This document shows positions 22,012 through 33,448 of a stretch of 62,882 bases of DNA, piece by piece. Numbering within the stretch: position 1 is the stretch's first letter; each line of letters begins with the position of its first letter. This DNA comes from Paracoccaceae bacterium (GTDB lineage: Bacteria; Pseudomonadota; Alphaproteobacteria; Rhodobacterales; Rhodobacteraceae). A program made the position numbers and the translations under genes. The stretch spans positions 1 through 62,882 of the forward strand of contig PACC02000080.1 of the NCBI GenBank assembly GCA_002699695.2. The letters are read 5' to 3'. A model generated the notes under the pieces. The model saw nothing but the letters and a program-made list of their open reading frames with translations, was not told where the DNA came from and ran no database searches.

Positions 22012-22416
22012 ATGATCGGAAAATTAAATCATGTAGCTATAGCCGTACCAGATATTACTGAAGCAAGTAAGAATTATAGGAATGTGTTCGGCGCCAAAGT
22101 TAGTGAACAAATCGATCAACCTGAGCATGGAGTCAAAATCGTATTCATAGAACTACCAAACGCCCAAATTGAACTTATTTCTCCACTTAATAAAAACAGC
22201 CCCATTAGTAAATTCCTCAAAAAAAATCCAAATGGAGGAATACATCACCTTTGCTATGAAGTTGAAAACATTGATTTAGCGATTGAAAAACTTTCTGAGA
22301 AGGACTTTCTGCCACTCGGACCCAGAAAACCGAAATTGGGGGCGCATGGTAAGCCGGTTATTTTTCTACACCCTTCTCAATGCAATGGTACACTGATTGA
22401 ATTGCAACAAGAATGA
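22012..22416 (+). CDS. mce: Methylmalonyl-CoA epimerase (glyoxalase fold)
   Basis: LNHVAIAVPDITEASKNYRNVFGAKVSE; GGIHHLCYEVENID; PVIFLHPSQCNGTLIELQQ. Confidence 0.92.
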   Translation: MIGKLNHVAIAVPDITEASKNYRNVFGAKVSEQIDQPEHGVKIVFIELPNAQIELISPLNKNSPISKFLKKNPNGGIHHLCYEVENIDLAIEKLSEKDFLPLGPRKPKLGAHGKPVIFLHPSQCNGTLIELQQE

Positions 22417-22429
22417 TTGGTGAGGGAAA

Positions 22430-22663
22430 ATGACTATCACAGCTTCAATAGTGCTCTTTACAATTCTTTGGTTTATACTGCTTTTTATTGCCTTACCTCT
22501 GAAAATAAAAACACAACAAGAAACTGGAAAAAAGATTTTTGGCACCCCATCTTCAGCTCCAGAAAACCCCCAAATAAAAATAAAATTTTTTTGGGTCACA
22601 ATCCTAGCTTTTTGCCTATGGCTCATAGTTATGGTCCTAATTTACTTGATTTTTCTGAATTGA
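22430..22663 (+). CDS. DUF1467 family small membrane protein
   Basis: Two TM helices; LFTILWFILLFIALPLKIKTQQETG; position after mce is typical for the family. Confidence 0.8.
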   Translation: MTITASIVLFTILWFILLFIALPLKIKTQQETGKKIFGTPSSAPENPQIKIKFFWVTILAFCLWLIVMVLIYLIFLN

Positions 22664-22728
22664 GAGAAAAACCTTTTACAAAATCTACCAAATAATTGTT
22701 TGTGCTCATTGGAAAAATCTTATTCTTG

Positions 22729-23298
22729 CTAAAACCAGGTAATTTTATCTTCAGCCTTGGGCCTTGGTCTATCAGTAGGATTTTCACCATAATCGCCAAC
22801 GTATATAAATCCTGCTACAAACTCAGTTTCTACTAGATCAAATGCTTCTTCTCCAAACTTCCTATCGTGAGCCATCCAGCCAGTTAACCAGTTAGCTCCC
22901 CAGCCACACACGAGAAAGTTATTCAAAATGTTTAAGCATAAGGCCCCGGCTGATAGAATTTGCTCTATCTCTGGAATCTTTGGGCTTTCTTTTGGGGAGC
23001 AAATTACAGCTATAATCAATGGTGTATTTAAGACATTTCTCTTGTTTTTTTCCAATTTACCAGAATCTATAGCTATTTCCCTTCCTCGCCTATCAATAAT
23101 ATCGATGAATTTATATTTTGATTTCTCAGAAATCAAAATAGCCCTCCACGGTTCAAGCTTACCATGATCTGGCACCCGTAAAGCAGATTGAATTATTTTG
23201 GCAGTATCTTCTAATCCCGGACCAGGCCCTTTCAAGCCCTTGACGGATACGGATCTTCTATTAGCAAAAAATTTTCTAGCACTCTCATTTATCTTCAT
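22729..23298 (-). CDS. Nitroreductase family protein (YdjA-like)
   Basis: FFANRRSVSVKGLKGPGPGLEDTAKIIQSALRVPDHGKLEPWRAILI; GWGANWLTGW; GFIYVGDY. Confidence 0.88.
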   Translation of the reverse strand: MKINESARKFFANRRSVSVKGLKGPGPGLEDTAKIIQSALRVPDHGKLEPWRAILISEKSKYKFIDIIDRRGREIAIDSGKLEKNKRNVLNTPLIIAVICSPKESPKIPEIEQILSAGALCLNILNNFLVCGWGANWLTGWMAHDRKFGEEAFDLVETEFVAGFIYVGDYGENPTDRPRPKAEDKITWF

Positions 23299-23301
23299 TC
23301 C

Positions 23302-25095
23302 TCAAGATCCGCCCACTTTATTCACGTCTTCCTCAATAATTCTGATACCTAATTCATGAATTTGTGCCTTCGTAAGGAGGGAAGGAGCATTCATCATTAA
23401 ATCTTCACCTTTTTGATTCATTGGAAACATGATGACCTCCCGAATATTTTCTTCATCAGCCAAAAGCATTAACATTCTATCTATTCCTAAAGCACAACCC
23501 CCGTGAGGCGGGGGAGCAAACTTCAATCCCTGAATCATTCCAGAAAAACGTGAGCTAACCTCGGCATTAGAATAACCTGCAAGCTCAAATGCTTTAAACA
23601 TGGTATCTATTTCGTGATTTCTAATGGCACCAGATAATAGCTCATAACCATTGCAAGCAAGATCATATTGATAGCCAAGTACTTCGAGCGGGTTACCATT
23701 AAGAGCAGGGAGTCCTCCCTGTGGCATCGAAAATGGATTATGAGAAAAATCAATTTTGTCATTTTCAGTATCTTTCTCATACATTGGAAAATCTATTATC
23801 CAAGCAAAAGCAAAAACACCTTCATCAATTAATTTTAATTGTGCCCCTATTTGATTCCTAGCTTTTGCTGAAAATGCTTCAAAATTCTTGGGCTCTCCCC
23901 CTAAAAAAAATGCTGCATCGCCAACTTTTAGACCTAAACTTTCTCTTATCATTTCAGATTTTTCAAAACCAATATTCTTTGCCAATGGTCCTGCAGCATC
24001 TATATCCCCATCCGCTTCCCTCCAGAAGATATATCCCATACCAGGTAGGCCTTCTTTCTGCGCAAAATTGTTCATTCTATCACAAAAATTTCTGCTTCCT
24101 CCACCTGGAGCTGGTATTGCCCTTATTTCAGATCCTTCATTTTTAAGAATGTTGGAAAATACGGCAAAGCCAGCATCTTTAAAATACTCACAGACCTTTT
24201 TCATCTTAATTGGATTTCTTAAATCAGGCTTATCGGTGCCATACCACAGCATAGAATCTTTATAGGTAATTCTTGGCCAATGACTTTCCACTTTCTTTTG
24301 ACTGTACTCCTTAAAAATTCGCTCTATTACAGGTTTTACAGTATCGAAAACATCATCCTGGTTAACAAAACTCATCTCAATATCTAATTGATAGAAATCA
24401 GTTGGTGACCTATCTGATCTAGGATCCTCGTCGCGAAAACACGGCGCAATTTGAAAGTATTTGTCGAATCCTCCCATCATGATGAGTTGCTTAAATTGTT
24501 GGGGCGCTTGAGGTAAAGCGTAAAATTTTCCTCTGTTCAATCTGCTTGGAACTAAGAAATCTCTTGCGCCCTCTGGAGATGAGGCAGTCAAAATAGGTGT
24601 CTGAAATTCATTGAAGCCAATTTCCCACATTTCCTTCCTGATCGAAGCTATGACATTTGCCCTCAACATCATATTTTTGTGGAGACCTTCTCGTCTTAAA
24701 TCAAGAAACCGGTACCTGAGTCTAGTTTCCTCGGGGTATTCCAGTTCGCCAAAAACTGGCAAAGGAAGATCCTCAGCAGTTGAAATGATCTCTGTATTAT
24801 CTATAAAAACTTCAATATAGCCAGTTTGTAAATTCTTGTTGATCAGCTCTGGTTCACGTGCCTTTACTCTACCTTTAACTTGGATGCACCATTCTGATCT
24901 ATAAGTTTCAGCAGTACCAAAATCATTGCTATCAGGGTCTATGACTACCTGAGTTATTCCATAATGGTCTCGCAAATCAATAAATAATACTCCCCCATGG
25001 TCTCGGACTCTGTGAATCCACCCAGATAATGTAACCTGCTGATCAACATGATCCAAGTTTAACTCCGCGCAATTATGAGTTCGATATACTTTCAT
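23302..25095 (-). CDS. aspS: Aspartyl-tRNA synthetase (bacterial type)
   Basis: [46 protein letters not shown]; motif 2 [19 protein letters not shown]; motif 3 GIDRMLMLL. Confidence 0.97.
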   Translation of the reverse strand: MKVYRTHNCAELNLDHVDQQVTLSGWIHRVRDHGGVLFIDLRDHYGITQVVIDPDSNDFGTAETYRSEWCIQVKGRVKAREPELINKNLQTGYIEVFIDNTEIISTAEDLPLPVFGELEYPEETRLRYRFLDLRREGLHKNMMLRANVIASIRKEMWEIGFNEFQTPILTASSPEGARDFLVPSRLNRGKFYALPQAPQQFKQLIMMGGFDKYFQIAPCFRDEDPRSDRSPTDFYQLDIEMSFVNQDDVFDTVKPVIERIFKEYSQKKVESHWPRITYKDSMLWYGTDKPDLRNPIKMKKVCEYFKDAGFAVFSNILKNEGSEIRAIPAPGGGSRNFCDRMNNFAQKEGLPGMGYIFWREADGDIDAAGPLAKNIGFEKSEMIRESLGLKVGDAAFFLGGEPKNFEAFSAKARNQIGAQLKLIDEGVFAFAWIIDFPMYEKDTENDKIDFSHNPFSMPQGGLPALNGNPLEVLGYQYDLACNGYELLSGAIRNHEIDTMFKAFELAGYSNAEVSSRFSGMIQGLKFAPPPHGGCALGIDRMLMLLADEENIREVIMFPMNQKGEDLMMNAPSLLTKAQIHELGIRIIEEDVNKVGGS

Positions 25096-25281
25096 TTAAA
25101 CCTCTAAGGTATTATTTTGAATTTACCCTTGGAATAATCGAAAGAAAGTAAAGCGTAAAGTGTAAATGTGTTAACTGCGACCAATTTAGCTTACAAGAAA
25201 ACCTATGAGAGAAATATTTGTCTTGCGTAAATCATTAGTTACTGACACAACAAATTTTAAAATAATTACCTGAAATAACCA

Positions 25282-28200
25282 ATGCCCAAAAGAAAAGATA
25301 TCTCTTCAATAATGATCATAGGTGCTGGCCCGATTATTATTGGTCAAGCTTGTGAATTTGATTATTCGGGGACCCAAGCCTGTAAAGCTTTAAAGGAAGA
25401 AGGTTATCGCGTAATCTTAGTAAACTCCAATCCTGCAACTATTATGACGGATCCTGAAATTGCAGACTCTACATATGTAGAGCCAATCAATGTTCAAACT
25501 TTGGAAGCAATCATAAGAAAAGAAAAGCCAGATGCACTGCTCCCCACTATGGGTGGACAAACTGGATTAAATGCTGCCATTTCTCTAGAAGAATCTGGCA
25601 TTTTAGCGAAAGAAAAAGTCGAATTGATTGGCGCAAAAAAGGAAGCAATAGAAAAGGCTGAAGATAGAAGAAAATTTCGCGATGCAATGGACGATCTTCA
25701 GATTGAAAGTCCTAAGTCGAACGTAGTCGAAAATATGGAAGATGCGAGTAATGCACTTGAGGCAATAGGACTCCCAGCAGTTATTCGCCCAGCTTTCACT
25801 CTAGGCGGGGCAGGTGGTGGCATTGCCTACAATGAAAAAGAATATTTTGAGATATGTCGCAATGGTCTTGACCTATCCCCTGTTAACCAAATTCTAATTG
25901 ATGAAAGTCTTTTGGGTTGGAAAGAGTTCGAATTAGAAGTTGTTAGAGATAAAATGGATAATGCGATAGTCGTATGTTCTATAGAAAATGTGGACCCAAT
26001 GGGAGTACATACTGGTGACAGCATTACAGTAGCACCAGCTATGACCCTAACGGATAAAGAATACCAATTGATGCGAACTAATTCAATTCGAATTCTTAGG
26101 AAAATAGGAGTAGAGACTGGTGGATCAAATGTCCAGTGGGCCATTAACCCAGAAGATGGAAGAATGGTTGTAATTGAAATGAATCCGCGGGTTTCCCGAT
26201 CATCTGCTCTTGCTTCCAAAGCCACCGGCTTTCCCATTGCAAAGGTGGCGACCAAACTAGCAGTAGGTTTTACATTGGACGAACTAATAAATGACATCAC
26301 AAAAACTACTCCAGCTAGCTTTGAACCAACTATCGATTATGTAGTTGTCAAAATTCCCCGATTCACTTTTGAGAAATTTTCTGGGTCTAGCAACGAACTA
26401 AATAGTACTATGAAATCTGTAGGCGAAGTGATGGCTATTGGGAGATCTTTTCATGAAAGTTTGCAAAAAGCTTTGGCATCCCTAGAAACTGGTCTTACAG
26501 GACTAAACGAGATTGAACTTCCCAGTACTAAAGAAGAAATTATATCTGTCTTATCAAAACAAAATTCCAATAGATTAAGGCAAATAGTTCAAGCTATGCG
26601 CTCAGGAATAGATAGTAAAACTATTAACCAAATTACAAGAGTTGATTCTTGGTTTCTTGAAAGATTGGAAGAGATAATTGCTGCAGAACAACATCTAAAA
26701 GAAAATTCCTTACCCACCCAAGCAGATGAGTTGCAAACAGTAAAATCAATGGGTTTCACTGATGCAAGATTAGGTGAATTGACTTCCCTGTCAGAAGATA
26801 CCATACGGCAAAAAAGATGGCAAATAGGTGTCAGACCTTCTTTTAAGAGAGTAGACACCTGTGCTGGAGAATTCCCATCAAAAACTCCATACATGTATTC
26901 TACCTATGAGGCTCTATTACCAAAAAGTATAGATTGTGAGTCAAGTCCCAACGATACTGAAAAAATTATAATCATTGGTAGTGGGCCTAATAGAATTGGA
27001 CAAGGAATAGAGTTTGACTACTGCTGCTGCCATGCCAGTTTTGCCCTATCCAATAGTGGTATCGAAACTATTATGATTAACTGTAATCCTGAAACGGTAT
27101 CTACAGATTATGATACCTCAGATAGACTTTATTTTGAGCCTCTCACTGTAGAACATGTTCTTGAGGTAGTTGAGGTAGAAAAATCAAATGGAAATCTAAA
27201 GGGTGTGATAATTCAATTAGGAGGACAAACCCCACTAAATCTAACGAAAGCACTTTCATATCATGATATCCAAATCCTCGGTACTAGTCCAAGTTCGATT
27301 GATCTTTCAGAAGATCGTGAAAAATTTCAAGATCTCTTAAATAGGTTGAATCTAAAACAACCAAAGAATGGAGTAGCAAGGTCTGAAAAGGAAGCCATCA
27401 GTAAAGCTAAGACGATTGGATATCCAGTAGTAATTAGACCTTCCTATGTAATAGGAGGCAGAGCTATGGAGGTGGTCTTAAATCCTGCACATCTAATGCG
27501 TTATATAAAAGAAGCGGTGCAAGTGAGTGGGAATAACCCTGTACTAATTGATAATTTTATAGAAGGAGCCATTGAAATAGATGTAGATGCCATATCTGAT
27601 GGCAAAAAAGTTACAGTTGTCGGCGTCATGCAACATGTTGAAGAAGCCGGAATACACTCAGGAGATAGTGCCTGTTCTCTTCCTCCGTATTCCTTGTCAA
27701 AGGAAATAATAACTGAAATAAAAAGCCAAACTAAAATGTTAGCAATTGAACTCAAAGTAGTGGGCCTAATGAACGTGCAGTTTGCCGTCAAGGGAAATAG
27801 CATTTTTGTTTTGGAGGTTAATCCAAGGGCTTCAAGAACACTTCCCTTTGTATCAAAAGCTATTGGTGTACCAATCCCTGGACTAGCTGCCTTATTAATG
27901 GCTGGAATTACTAAAAATAATTTGAAAGAGCCTAAATTGAACTTCTACGCTGTAAAAGAAGTTGTTTTACCGTTTGATCGATTTCCAGGAGTTGATATCC
28001 TTCTAGGACCAGAGATGCGTTCCACTGGTGAAGTTATGGGGATCGATAAATCATTTGAACAAGCCTTCTTAAAAGCCCAATTAGCTACTGGAGTTAAATT
28101 ACCGCAAAGAGGAACTGCTTTTGTATCTGTAAAAAATCAGGACAAGAATAAAAAACTGGTAGAGGCATGTCTTGCACTTGACGAATTAGGTATAGAAATC

Positions 28201-28518
28201 ATTGCAACCAAAGGAACCGCAATCTATCTCAAACAGAATAATATAAGTGTAACCGAAGTAAAAAAAGCCTACGAAGGCCGGCCAAACATAATAGACTTTT
28301 TAAATGATAATAAGATAGATATTGTCTTTAACACAACTGCAGGGCTTCAATCCATCATAGACAGTCAAGAAATAAGAACTATTTCAGTGGCAAAAAGACT
28401 TCCATATTTTACTTCTGCCACTGGATCTTGGGCTGCAGCACATGCTATGAAAAGCACTCCGGAATCAGAGATCAGCATTATTTCACTCCAGGAACTGAAA
28501 ACTATCAGAGAAGTATAG
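25282..28518 (+). CDS. carB: Carbamoyl-phosphate synthase large subunit
   Basis: Duplicated ATP-grasp halves: [27 protein letters not shown] and [28 protein letters not shown]-terminal MGS-like domain. Confidence 0.98.
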   Translation: MPKRKDISSIMIIGAGPIIIGQACEFDYSGTQACKALKEEGYRVILVNSNPATIMTDPEIADSTYVEPINVQTLEAIIRKEKPDALLPTMGGQTGLNAAISLEESGILAKEKVELIGAKKEAIEKAEDRRKFRDAMDDLQIESPKSNVVENMEDASNALEAIGLPAVIRPAFTLGGAGGGIAYNEKEYFEICRNGLDLSPVNQILIDESLLGWKEFELEVVRDKMDNAIVVCSIENVDPMGVHTGDSITVAPAMTLTDKEYQLMRTNSIRILRKIGVETGGSNVQWAINPEDGRMVVIEMNPRVSRSSALASKATGFPIAKVATKLAVGFTLDELINDITKTTPASFEPTIDYVVVKIPRFTFEKFSGSSNELNSTMKSVGEVMAIGRSFHESLQKALASLETGLTGLNEIELPSTKEEIISVLSKQNSNRLRQIVQAMRSGIDSKTINQITRVDSWFLERLEEIIAAEQHLKENSLPTQADELQTVKSMGFTDARLGELTSLSEDTIRQKRWQIGVRPSFKRVDTCAGEFPSKTPYMYSTYEALLPKSIDCESSPNDTEKIIIIGSGPNRIGQGIEFDYCCCHASFALSNSGIETIMINCNPETVSTDYDTSDRLYFEPLTVEHVLEVVEVEKSNGNLKGVIIQLGGQTPLNLTKALSYHDIQILGTSPSSIDLSEDREKFQDLLNRLNLKQPKNGVARSEKEAISKAKTIGYPVVIRPSYVIGGRAMEVVLNPAHLMRYIKEAVQVSGNNPVLIDNFIEGAIEIDVDAISDGKKVTVVGVMQHVEEAGIHSGDSACSLPPYSLSKEIITEIKSQTKMLAIELKVVGLMNVQFAVKGNSIFVLEVNPRASRTLPFVSKAIGVPIPGLAALLMAGITKNNLKEPKLNFYAVKEVVLPFDRFPGVDILLGPEMRSTGEVMGIDKSFEQAFLKAQLATGVKLPQRGTAFVSVKNQDKNKKLVEACLALDELGIEIIATKGTAIYLKQNNISVTEVKKAYEGRPNIIDFLNDNKIDIVFNTTAGLQSIIDSQEIRTISVAKRLPYFTSATGSWAAAHAMKSTPESEISIISLQELKTIREV

Positions 28519-28547
28519 GAAGTATAGAAAAAGAAAATTAGTATCGA

Positions 28548-29129
28548 ATGGCAAAGTTATATTTTAATTATTCTACCATGAATGCGGGCAAATCGACAGC
28601 CCTACTCCAAGCAGCATACAATTATCGCGAACGCGGAATGACTCCTCACTTGATAACAGCAAAACTTGATAATAGAGCAGGAGAGTCCAAAATAGTTAGC
28701 CGCATTGGAATAGAAGAAAAGGCTTCGGTTTTTGAACCTGAAGACAATATTTATGAGAAGGTAAAATATGCTTCTAAAGAAGTTAAAATAGATTGTGTAC
28801 TTCTAGATGAAGCACAATTTTTATCAAAATCTCAAGTCTGGCAGCTTGCAAGTATTGTGGATAAACTAAAGATACCAGTCCTCAGCTATGGCCTACGTGT
28901 AGATTTCAGAGGAGAGCTTTTTCCTGGATCCTTAACCCTACTATCAATTGCAGACGAGATAAAAGAAATAAAAACGATTTGTCATTGCGGGAAAAAAGCC
29001 ACAATGGTTGTTCGTACAAACTCCTCTGGACAAATAGTTGATCAAGGTGATCAGATCCAAATTGGTGGAAACGAAACGTACATATCCCTATGCCGCTTCC
29101 ATTGGTGTGAAGAAATGTCTAAAGCTTAG
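28548..29129 (+). CDS. tdk: Thymidine kinase
   Basis: KLYFNYSTMNAGKSTALLQAAYNYRERGM; VLLDEAQFL; YGLRVDFRGELFPGS; Zn-site CHCGKKA...CRFHW. Confidence 0.94.
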   Translation: MAKLYFNYSTMNAGKSTALLQAAYNYRERGMTPHLITAKLDNRAGESKIVSRIGIEEKASVFEPEDNIYEKVKYASKEVKIDCVLLDEAQFLSKSQVWQLASIVDKLKIPVLSYGLRVDFRGELFPGSLTLLSIADEIKEIKTICHCGKKATMVVRTNSSGQIVDQGDQIQIGGNETYISLCRFHWCEEMSKA

Positions 29130-29482
29130 TGAACCCGACCTCCCAAAAGTGCCTCCGACCCTGGTTCTACCAAAATGATACCATCCCCTTCTTTGCCAGG
29201 GACACCTAGTACTAAGACTTCTGATACAAACTTACCTATTTGCTTAGGAGCAAAATTTATTACCGCCAGTATTTGTCGACCAACCAACATTTCTGGTGAA
29301 TAGTGCTTAGTGATCTGAGCTGAAGACTTTCGCTCGCCCAGGTCAGGCCCAAAATTGATCCAAAGTTTGAAAGCCGGCTTTCTGGCTTCAGGGTAAGGCT
29401 CAACCCTAACTACTTTTCCAACCCGAATGTCCACTTTCATAAAGGTATCAAAATTTATAAGAGCCAAATTATTTTCCTCCAC
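29126..29482 (-). CDS. tRNA-binding (EMAP/CsaA-like) domain protein, predicted GTG start
   Basis: FDTFMKVDIRVGKVVRVEPYPEARKPAFKLWINFGPDLGERKSSAQIT...GRQILAVINFAPKQIGKFVSEVLVLG. Confidence 0.9.
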   Translation of the reverse strand: MEENNLALINFDTFMKVDIRVGKVVRVEPYPEARKPAFKLWINFGPDLGERKSSAQITKHYSPEMLVGRQILAVINFAPKQIGKFVSEVLVLGVPGKEGDGIILVEPGSEALLGGRVH

Positions 29483-30317
29483 TACTAATTTTTCTACCCG
29501 CTAGTTCTCGACTTCTATTATAAGCTGCATTGACAGCCTTCTTAATAATCGGTTTCCATCCACCCTGTCTATCCATTAAAACTTCCAAAGCTGCTTGAGT
29601 TGTACCAGCAGGGCTAGTCACATTTTCCCTTAACCTACGGGGAGTTAATGTACTTGATTTCGCTAGGACACCTGCACCAACAACGGTCTGTATCACAAGT
29701 TTCTTTGAAATTTTAGTAGAAAGTCCTAACTCTTCAGCCATTTCAATTAAATTTTCAATGAAGTTAAAAACATACGCGGGGCCTGAACCTGAAATGGCAG
29801 TCACTACATCAATTTCACTCTCTTTATCAAGTAAAACAACTTCACCTAATGGGGTAAACAAATTTTTTGCCCACTCAATTTCCGATTCACTTGCAGATTT
29901 ATCTGCCACTATGGCTGAAACTCCGTGATTCACTGAAACTGGGGTATTAGGCATTACTCGTATGATGGGCTGCTTTTCTTCAAAATATGACTGAAAGAAA
30001 TTGAAATCCCTACCAGCAACAACAGAAATTATGAGTGTTTTCTTGCAAATTTTTGAACGGTTTTCTTCTAAGACTTCCGCCAGCTTTTGTGGTTTAACTG
30101 CAAAAACGCATATGTCAATTTGCCTTGGAAATTTTCTAGGATTCAATTCTACCAAGCCCTTTTCAAAAAGGGATTTTAACCAATCTGAAGGACTGGGCTC
30201 CAATACCAATACTGAAATCTTATCAATCTGAGTTTGCACCCAACTCTTCAACATAGCCTCACCCATGTTGCCCGCACCTATTATCAATAGGGTCTTTCTA
30301 CATTTTAAAGAAGACAT
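29469..30317 (-). CDS. proC: Pyrroline-5-carboxylate reductase
   Basis: LIIGAGNMGEAMLKSW; RVMPNTPVSVNHGVSAI; ISGSGPAYVFNFIENL; ENVTSPAGTTQAALEVL. Confidence 0.95.
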   Translation of the reverse strand: MSSLKCRKTLLIIGAGNMGEAMLKSWVQTQIDKISVLVLEPSPSDWLKSLFEKGLVELNPRKFPRQIDICVFAVKPQKLAEVLEENRSKICKKTLIISVVAGRDFNFFQSYFEEKQPIIRVMPNTPVSVNHGVSAIVADKSASESEIEWAKNLFTPLGEVVLLDKESEIDVVTAISGSGPAYVFNFIENLIEMAEELGLSTKISKKLVIQTVVGAGVLAKSSTLTPRRLRENVTSPAGTTQAALEVLMDRQGGWKPIIKKAVNAAYNRSRELAGRKISSGGK

Positions 30318-30366
30318 GTGTGTATCCTTTTTGGAATTTCTACATCAAGAAAAATACTGCAAGATC

Positions 30367-30870
30367 TCAGATAAAACCAGATACATGATTGCCCGCAAGT
30401 TTTATAGCCATATCGGGATTTTCTTTACCCCAAGATATCAATTGGAATACAGGATATAAATCATCCATAATATTTGTAATCGAGGAAATTATGTCCTTTG
30501 ATCGCAGAGCATTTATTTCTAGGGCATCTGATCCCTTAAATTTGCTGTGAAAAATGATAACTTTTTGTTCATCACAATAGGTGAAAAAACCTTCCCCACA
30601 TTTTTCATTGGCTAAATTCAGCGTTCTGTATAGCGAATTGCTTCTTTTCTTAGGCAATCTTAAATCGTATTCACAAGTTATTCTCAATTGCTGATCTGAT
30701 TCTGTCCAGTGGAAACAATACAAATATTGCCTCCAAATACCTTCAGCATAAAACGCCGTACTATCGCTTGCATCCCCTACGACTTCCCAATCGTTTTTCT
30801 TCGCAAACAATTTAAAGAAAGACACTGGATTTGCACTAAAATAATCTTCCAAATCCTGGTAAATATCCAT
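30367..30870 (-). CDS. YbjN domain-containing protein
   Basis: CEYDLRLPKKRSNSLYRTLNLANEKCGEGFFTYCDEQKVIIFHSKF; next to proC, as often in alphaproteobacteria. Confidence 0.85.
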   Translation of the reverse strand: MDIYQDLEDYFSANPVSFFKLFAKKNDWEVVGDASDSTAFYAEGIWRQYLYCFHWTESDQQLRITCEYDLRLPKKRSNSLYRTLNLANEKCGEGFFTYCDEQKVIIFHSKFKGSDALEINALRSKDIISSITNIMDDLYPVFQLISWGKENPDMAIKLAGNHVSGFI

Positions 30871-31019
30871 TTTACTAGTCGCCCCTAAATCATTTTCTTG
30901 TTCATAAACACAATTTCTTGTTGTTTAATCAAACTTTATCACAAAATATAGATATGTTAAGGATTAAAATATGTGCTAAACAGTCTTGCCAAGAAAATCC
31001 TAGCTCTCAGGGCTATCAT

Positions 31020-31319
31020 TTATGACGATTTATTAGTTCTGGCAGATTTTTTGAGATTATTATTAACAACTTTTGCTCTTGGTTGCTTTTCAAATTTTTC
31101 TAAATTCTTCTTTAACTCAGAAATTTCATTCATCGCTTTTGAAAGCATTAATTGGGATGCATCAAATTCTTCTCGGGTAACCAATCCTCGATCCACCAAA
31201 TATCTATCTAAAAGGCTTTTGAAAGCATTATCTATCTCACCGCTCGCATTTTGCGCCAATCCTAATGCATTAGTTACTAAGCGCACCAAATCATCAAGAA
31301 CCTGATTTCTACTTTGCAT
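31020..31319 (-). CDS. Accessory factor UbiK / BMFP domain protein
   Basis: VDRGLVTREEFDASQLMLSKAMNEISELKKNLEKFE coiled coil with basic tail; divergent from lgt. Confidence 0.82.
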   Translation of the reverse strand: MQSRNQVLDDLVRLVTNALGLAQNASGEIDNAFKSLLDRYLVDRGLVTREEFDASQLMLSKAMNEISELKKNLEKFEKQPRAKVVNNNLKKSARTNKSS

Positions 31320-31436
31320 TTTCTATCCCAAGAATTTATTCTAGAGTGTCTTAACACGAAAGCTCTTTTAAAAAAAGAGCTTACCCACGAAGACATGTAG
31401 TAATAAAATCTTAAAACACAAGCGATCGGATTTTAA

Positions 31437-32342
31437 ATGTATGCTAGATTTCCTGACTTCTTAACACCCTATTTGTTTTCTTTTGAATTTTTAGGCTTCC
31501 ATTTTGCCTTAACCTGGTATGCTTTATCATATATTGTTGGAATCATTTGCGCTTGGTATCTTTTAGTCTTAATAACCAAAAAGCACCGCCTCTGGGCTAA
31601 TGACGAAAGCCCCTTCACCCCTCAAAATGTCGAAGACCTAATGACATACCTTATTTTGGGAATCATTCTTGGAGGAAGATTAGGTTATGTGATTTTTTAC
31701 AATCCACATTTCTACTTTAACCACCCTATTAAAGTTTTGTATCTTTGGGAGGGTGGAATGTCTTTTCATGGTGGTTTCCTTGGGGTAGTTCTTGGGGCGT
31801 TATATTTTGCCTTAAAGAACAAAAAGCCACTTTTAGCTATGGGCGATATTATTGCTGTAAGCACCCCACCAGGCCTGTTTTTAGGTCGCCTAGCAAATTT
31901 TATTAATCAAGAATTGTGGGGAAGGCCTACGAATTCAGTTCTGGGAATAGAATTTACAAAGCCTCCTGCAAGCATTTGTCCCGAATCCTGGATATATGAC
32001 ATTTGCACAAGACATCCGTCACAATTATATGAGGCTAGTTTGGAAGGCCTTATACTTGGAACTTCATTATTGCTACTCGTCTTTTTATTTAATGCCTTAA
32101 AATCACCGGGAAGAACAATGGGCTTATTTTTCTTTGGATACGGTGCTGCTAGAATTCTTGTAGAGTTATTTAGGGAAGCAGATTTGCAATATGTATCTAT
32201 AGAAAATCCATTAGGTTATATTATTTTCCTACCGGGCGGCACTGGGTTGTCAATGGGGCAAAGCCTGTCCCTTCCTATGGTAATAGTAGGGCTAGTCTTC
32301 TTCGTATTGTCCTTCAGAAAAGTTCGAACTAATGACTCATGA
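31437..32342 (+). CDS. lgt: Prolipoprotein diacylglyceryl transferase
   Basis: GGRLGYVIFYNP; WEGGMSFHGGFLG; GRLANFINQELWGRPT; RHPSQLYEA. Confidence 0.96.
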   Translation: MYARFPDFLTPYLFSFEFLGFHFALTWYALSYIVGIICAWYLLVLITKKHRLWANDESPFTPQNVEDLMTYLILGIILGGRLGYVIFYNPHFYFNHPIKVLYLWEGGMSFHGGFLGVVLGALYFALKNKKPLLAMGDIIAVSTPPGLFLGRLANFINQELWGRPTNSVLGIEFTKPPASICPESWIYDICTRHPSQLYEASLEGLILGTSLLLLVFLFNALKSPGRTMGLFFFGYGAARILVELFREADLQYVSIENPLGYIIFLPGGTGLSMGQSLSLPMVIVGLVFFVLSFRKVRTNDS

Positions 32343-33448
32343 ATGACCGAGATCATAAAATAGTAAAGATACTTAAAAAAAATATCCTTCGGCATGGCGC
32401 TTTAAGCCTTGCCGATTATATGCACATTTGTTTAACCCATCCCATACATGGCTATTACATTAAAAATGAGCCTATCGGGACCAAAGGCGATTTCACCACT
32501 AGTCCTGAAATATCCCAAATGTTTGGCGAGTTGATTGGCTTGTGGATAGTCCAAGTATGGATGGACCATCAAAAACCAGAAAAATTTTCTCTTGTTGAAT
32601 TAGGGCCAGGAAAGGGAACCCTAATGGCTGACATACTAAGAGCTACTAGAATGATAACTGACTTCCATAATTCATTAGAATTGATTTTAATTGAAATTTC
32701 GCCCTCCCTCAAAAGCATACAAAAAAGAACTCTAAAAGGTTTCCCAGCACAATGGAAAACCGAAATAAAAGCTTTACCTAACCAGCCAACCATCATTATA
32801 GCTAACGAGTTCTTTGATGCTTTACCCATTAATCAGTTCCAAAGGAAATCTGATAAGTGGATGGAAGTCATGGTTAACTTAAAAGGTTTAAGTGGATCAT
32901 ATTCAAATGAGTTTTGTTTTGAACTGATGAATCCCAGTACAGCCAGTTCAGAAATATTAATTAATTTTGAAAATGAAGTCCCTGAAGAAGGATGCATGAT
33001 CGAGATTTCAAAAACTATGCAGAACATTGTTTACTGTCTATCTAAACATATTCATCAGAATTCTGGTGCAGCTTTAATTATAGATTACGGCAAAGAAGGT
33101 AATGTTGGGAACACTTTGCAGGCAGTTCACAAACACAGGTATTCTAACCCTCTAAGTTCTCCTGGCCAACAAGATCTTACTAGTTTTGTTGATTTCAAGG
33201 CGATTAGAACGTATGCCGAAGAATCTGGCCTAATAGCCTCCCACTTAACTAACCAAGGAGATTTCTTAAAAAATTTGGGCATAGAGCAACGAGCTGAGAT
33301 TTTGTCCAAGGGTCTCAGCGGAAATGATCTTGTCTTACATCAAACAGCTCTTGATAGATTGATTAATAAAAATTTAATGGGAGATTTATTTAAGGTCCTC
33401 GGGATCAGGAGTGCAAAATCTCCCCCATTGATAGGATTAGAGACTTAA
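32339..33448 (+). CDS. SAM-dependent methyltransferase, MidA/NDUFAF7 family
   Basis: HPIHGYYIKNEPIGTKGDFTTSPEISQMFGELIGLW; LVELGPGKGTLMADILR; ANEFFDALPINQF; 4-nt ATGA overlap with lgt. Confidence 0.93.
   Translation: MNDRDHKIVKILKKNILRHGALSLADYMHICLTHPIHGYYIKNEPIGTKGDFTTSPEISQMFGELIGLWIVQVWMDHQKPEKFSLVELGPGKGTLMADILRATRMITDFHNSLELILIEISPSLKSIQKRTLKGFPAQWKTEIKALPNQPTIIIANEFFDALPINQFQRKSDKWMEVMVNLKGLSGSYSNEFCFELMNPSTASSEILINFENEVPEEGCMIEISKTMQNIVYCLSKHIHQNSGAALIIDYGKEGNVGNTLQAVHKHRYSNPLSSPGQQDLTSFVDFKAIRTYAEESGLIASHLTNQGDFLKNLGIEQRAEILSKGLSGNDLVLHQTALDRLINKNLMGDLFKVLGIRSAKSPPLIGLET

Noticed and set aside
22417-22695. 92-aa + strand ORF overlapping the DUF1467 gene in another frame
   Set aside because: The alternative frame (22430-22663) gives a clean two-TM DUF1467 protein following mce.
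25827-27803. Minus-strand ORFs 25827-26300, 26589-26894 and 27501-27803
   Set aside because: Antisense to full-length carB with intact motifs; no family-like content.
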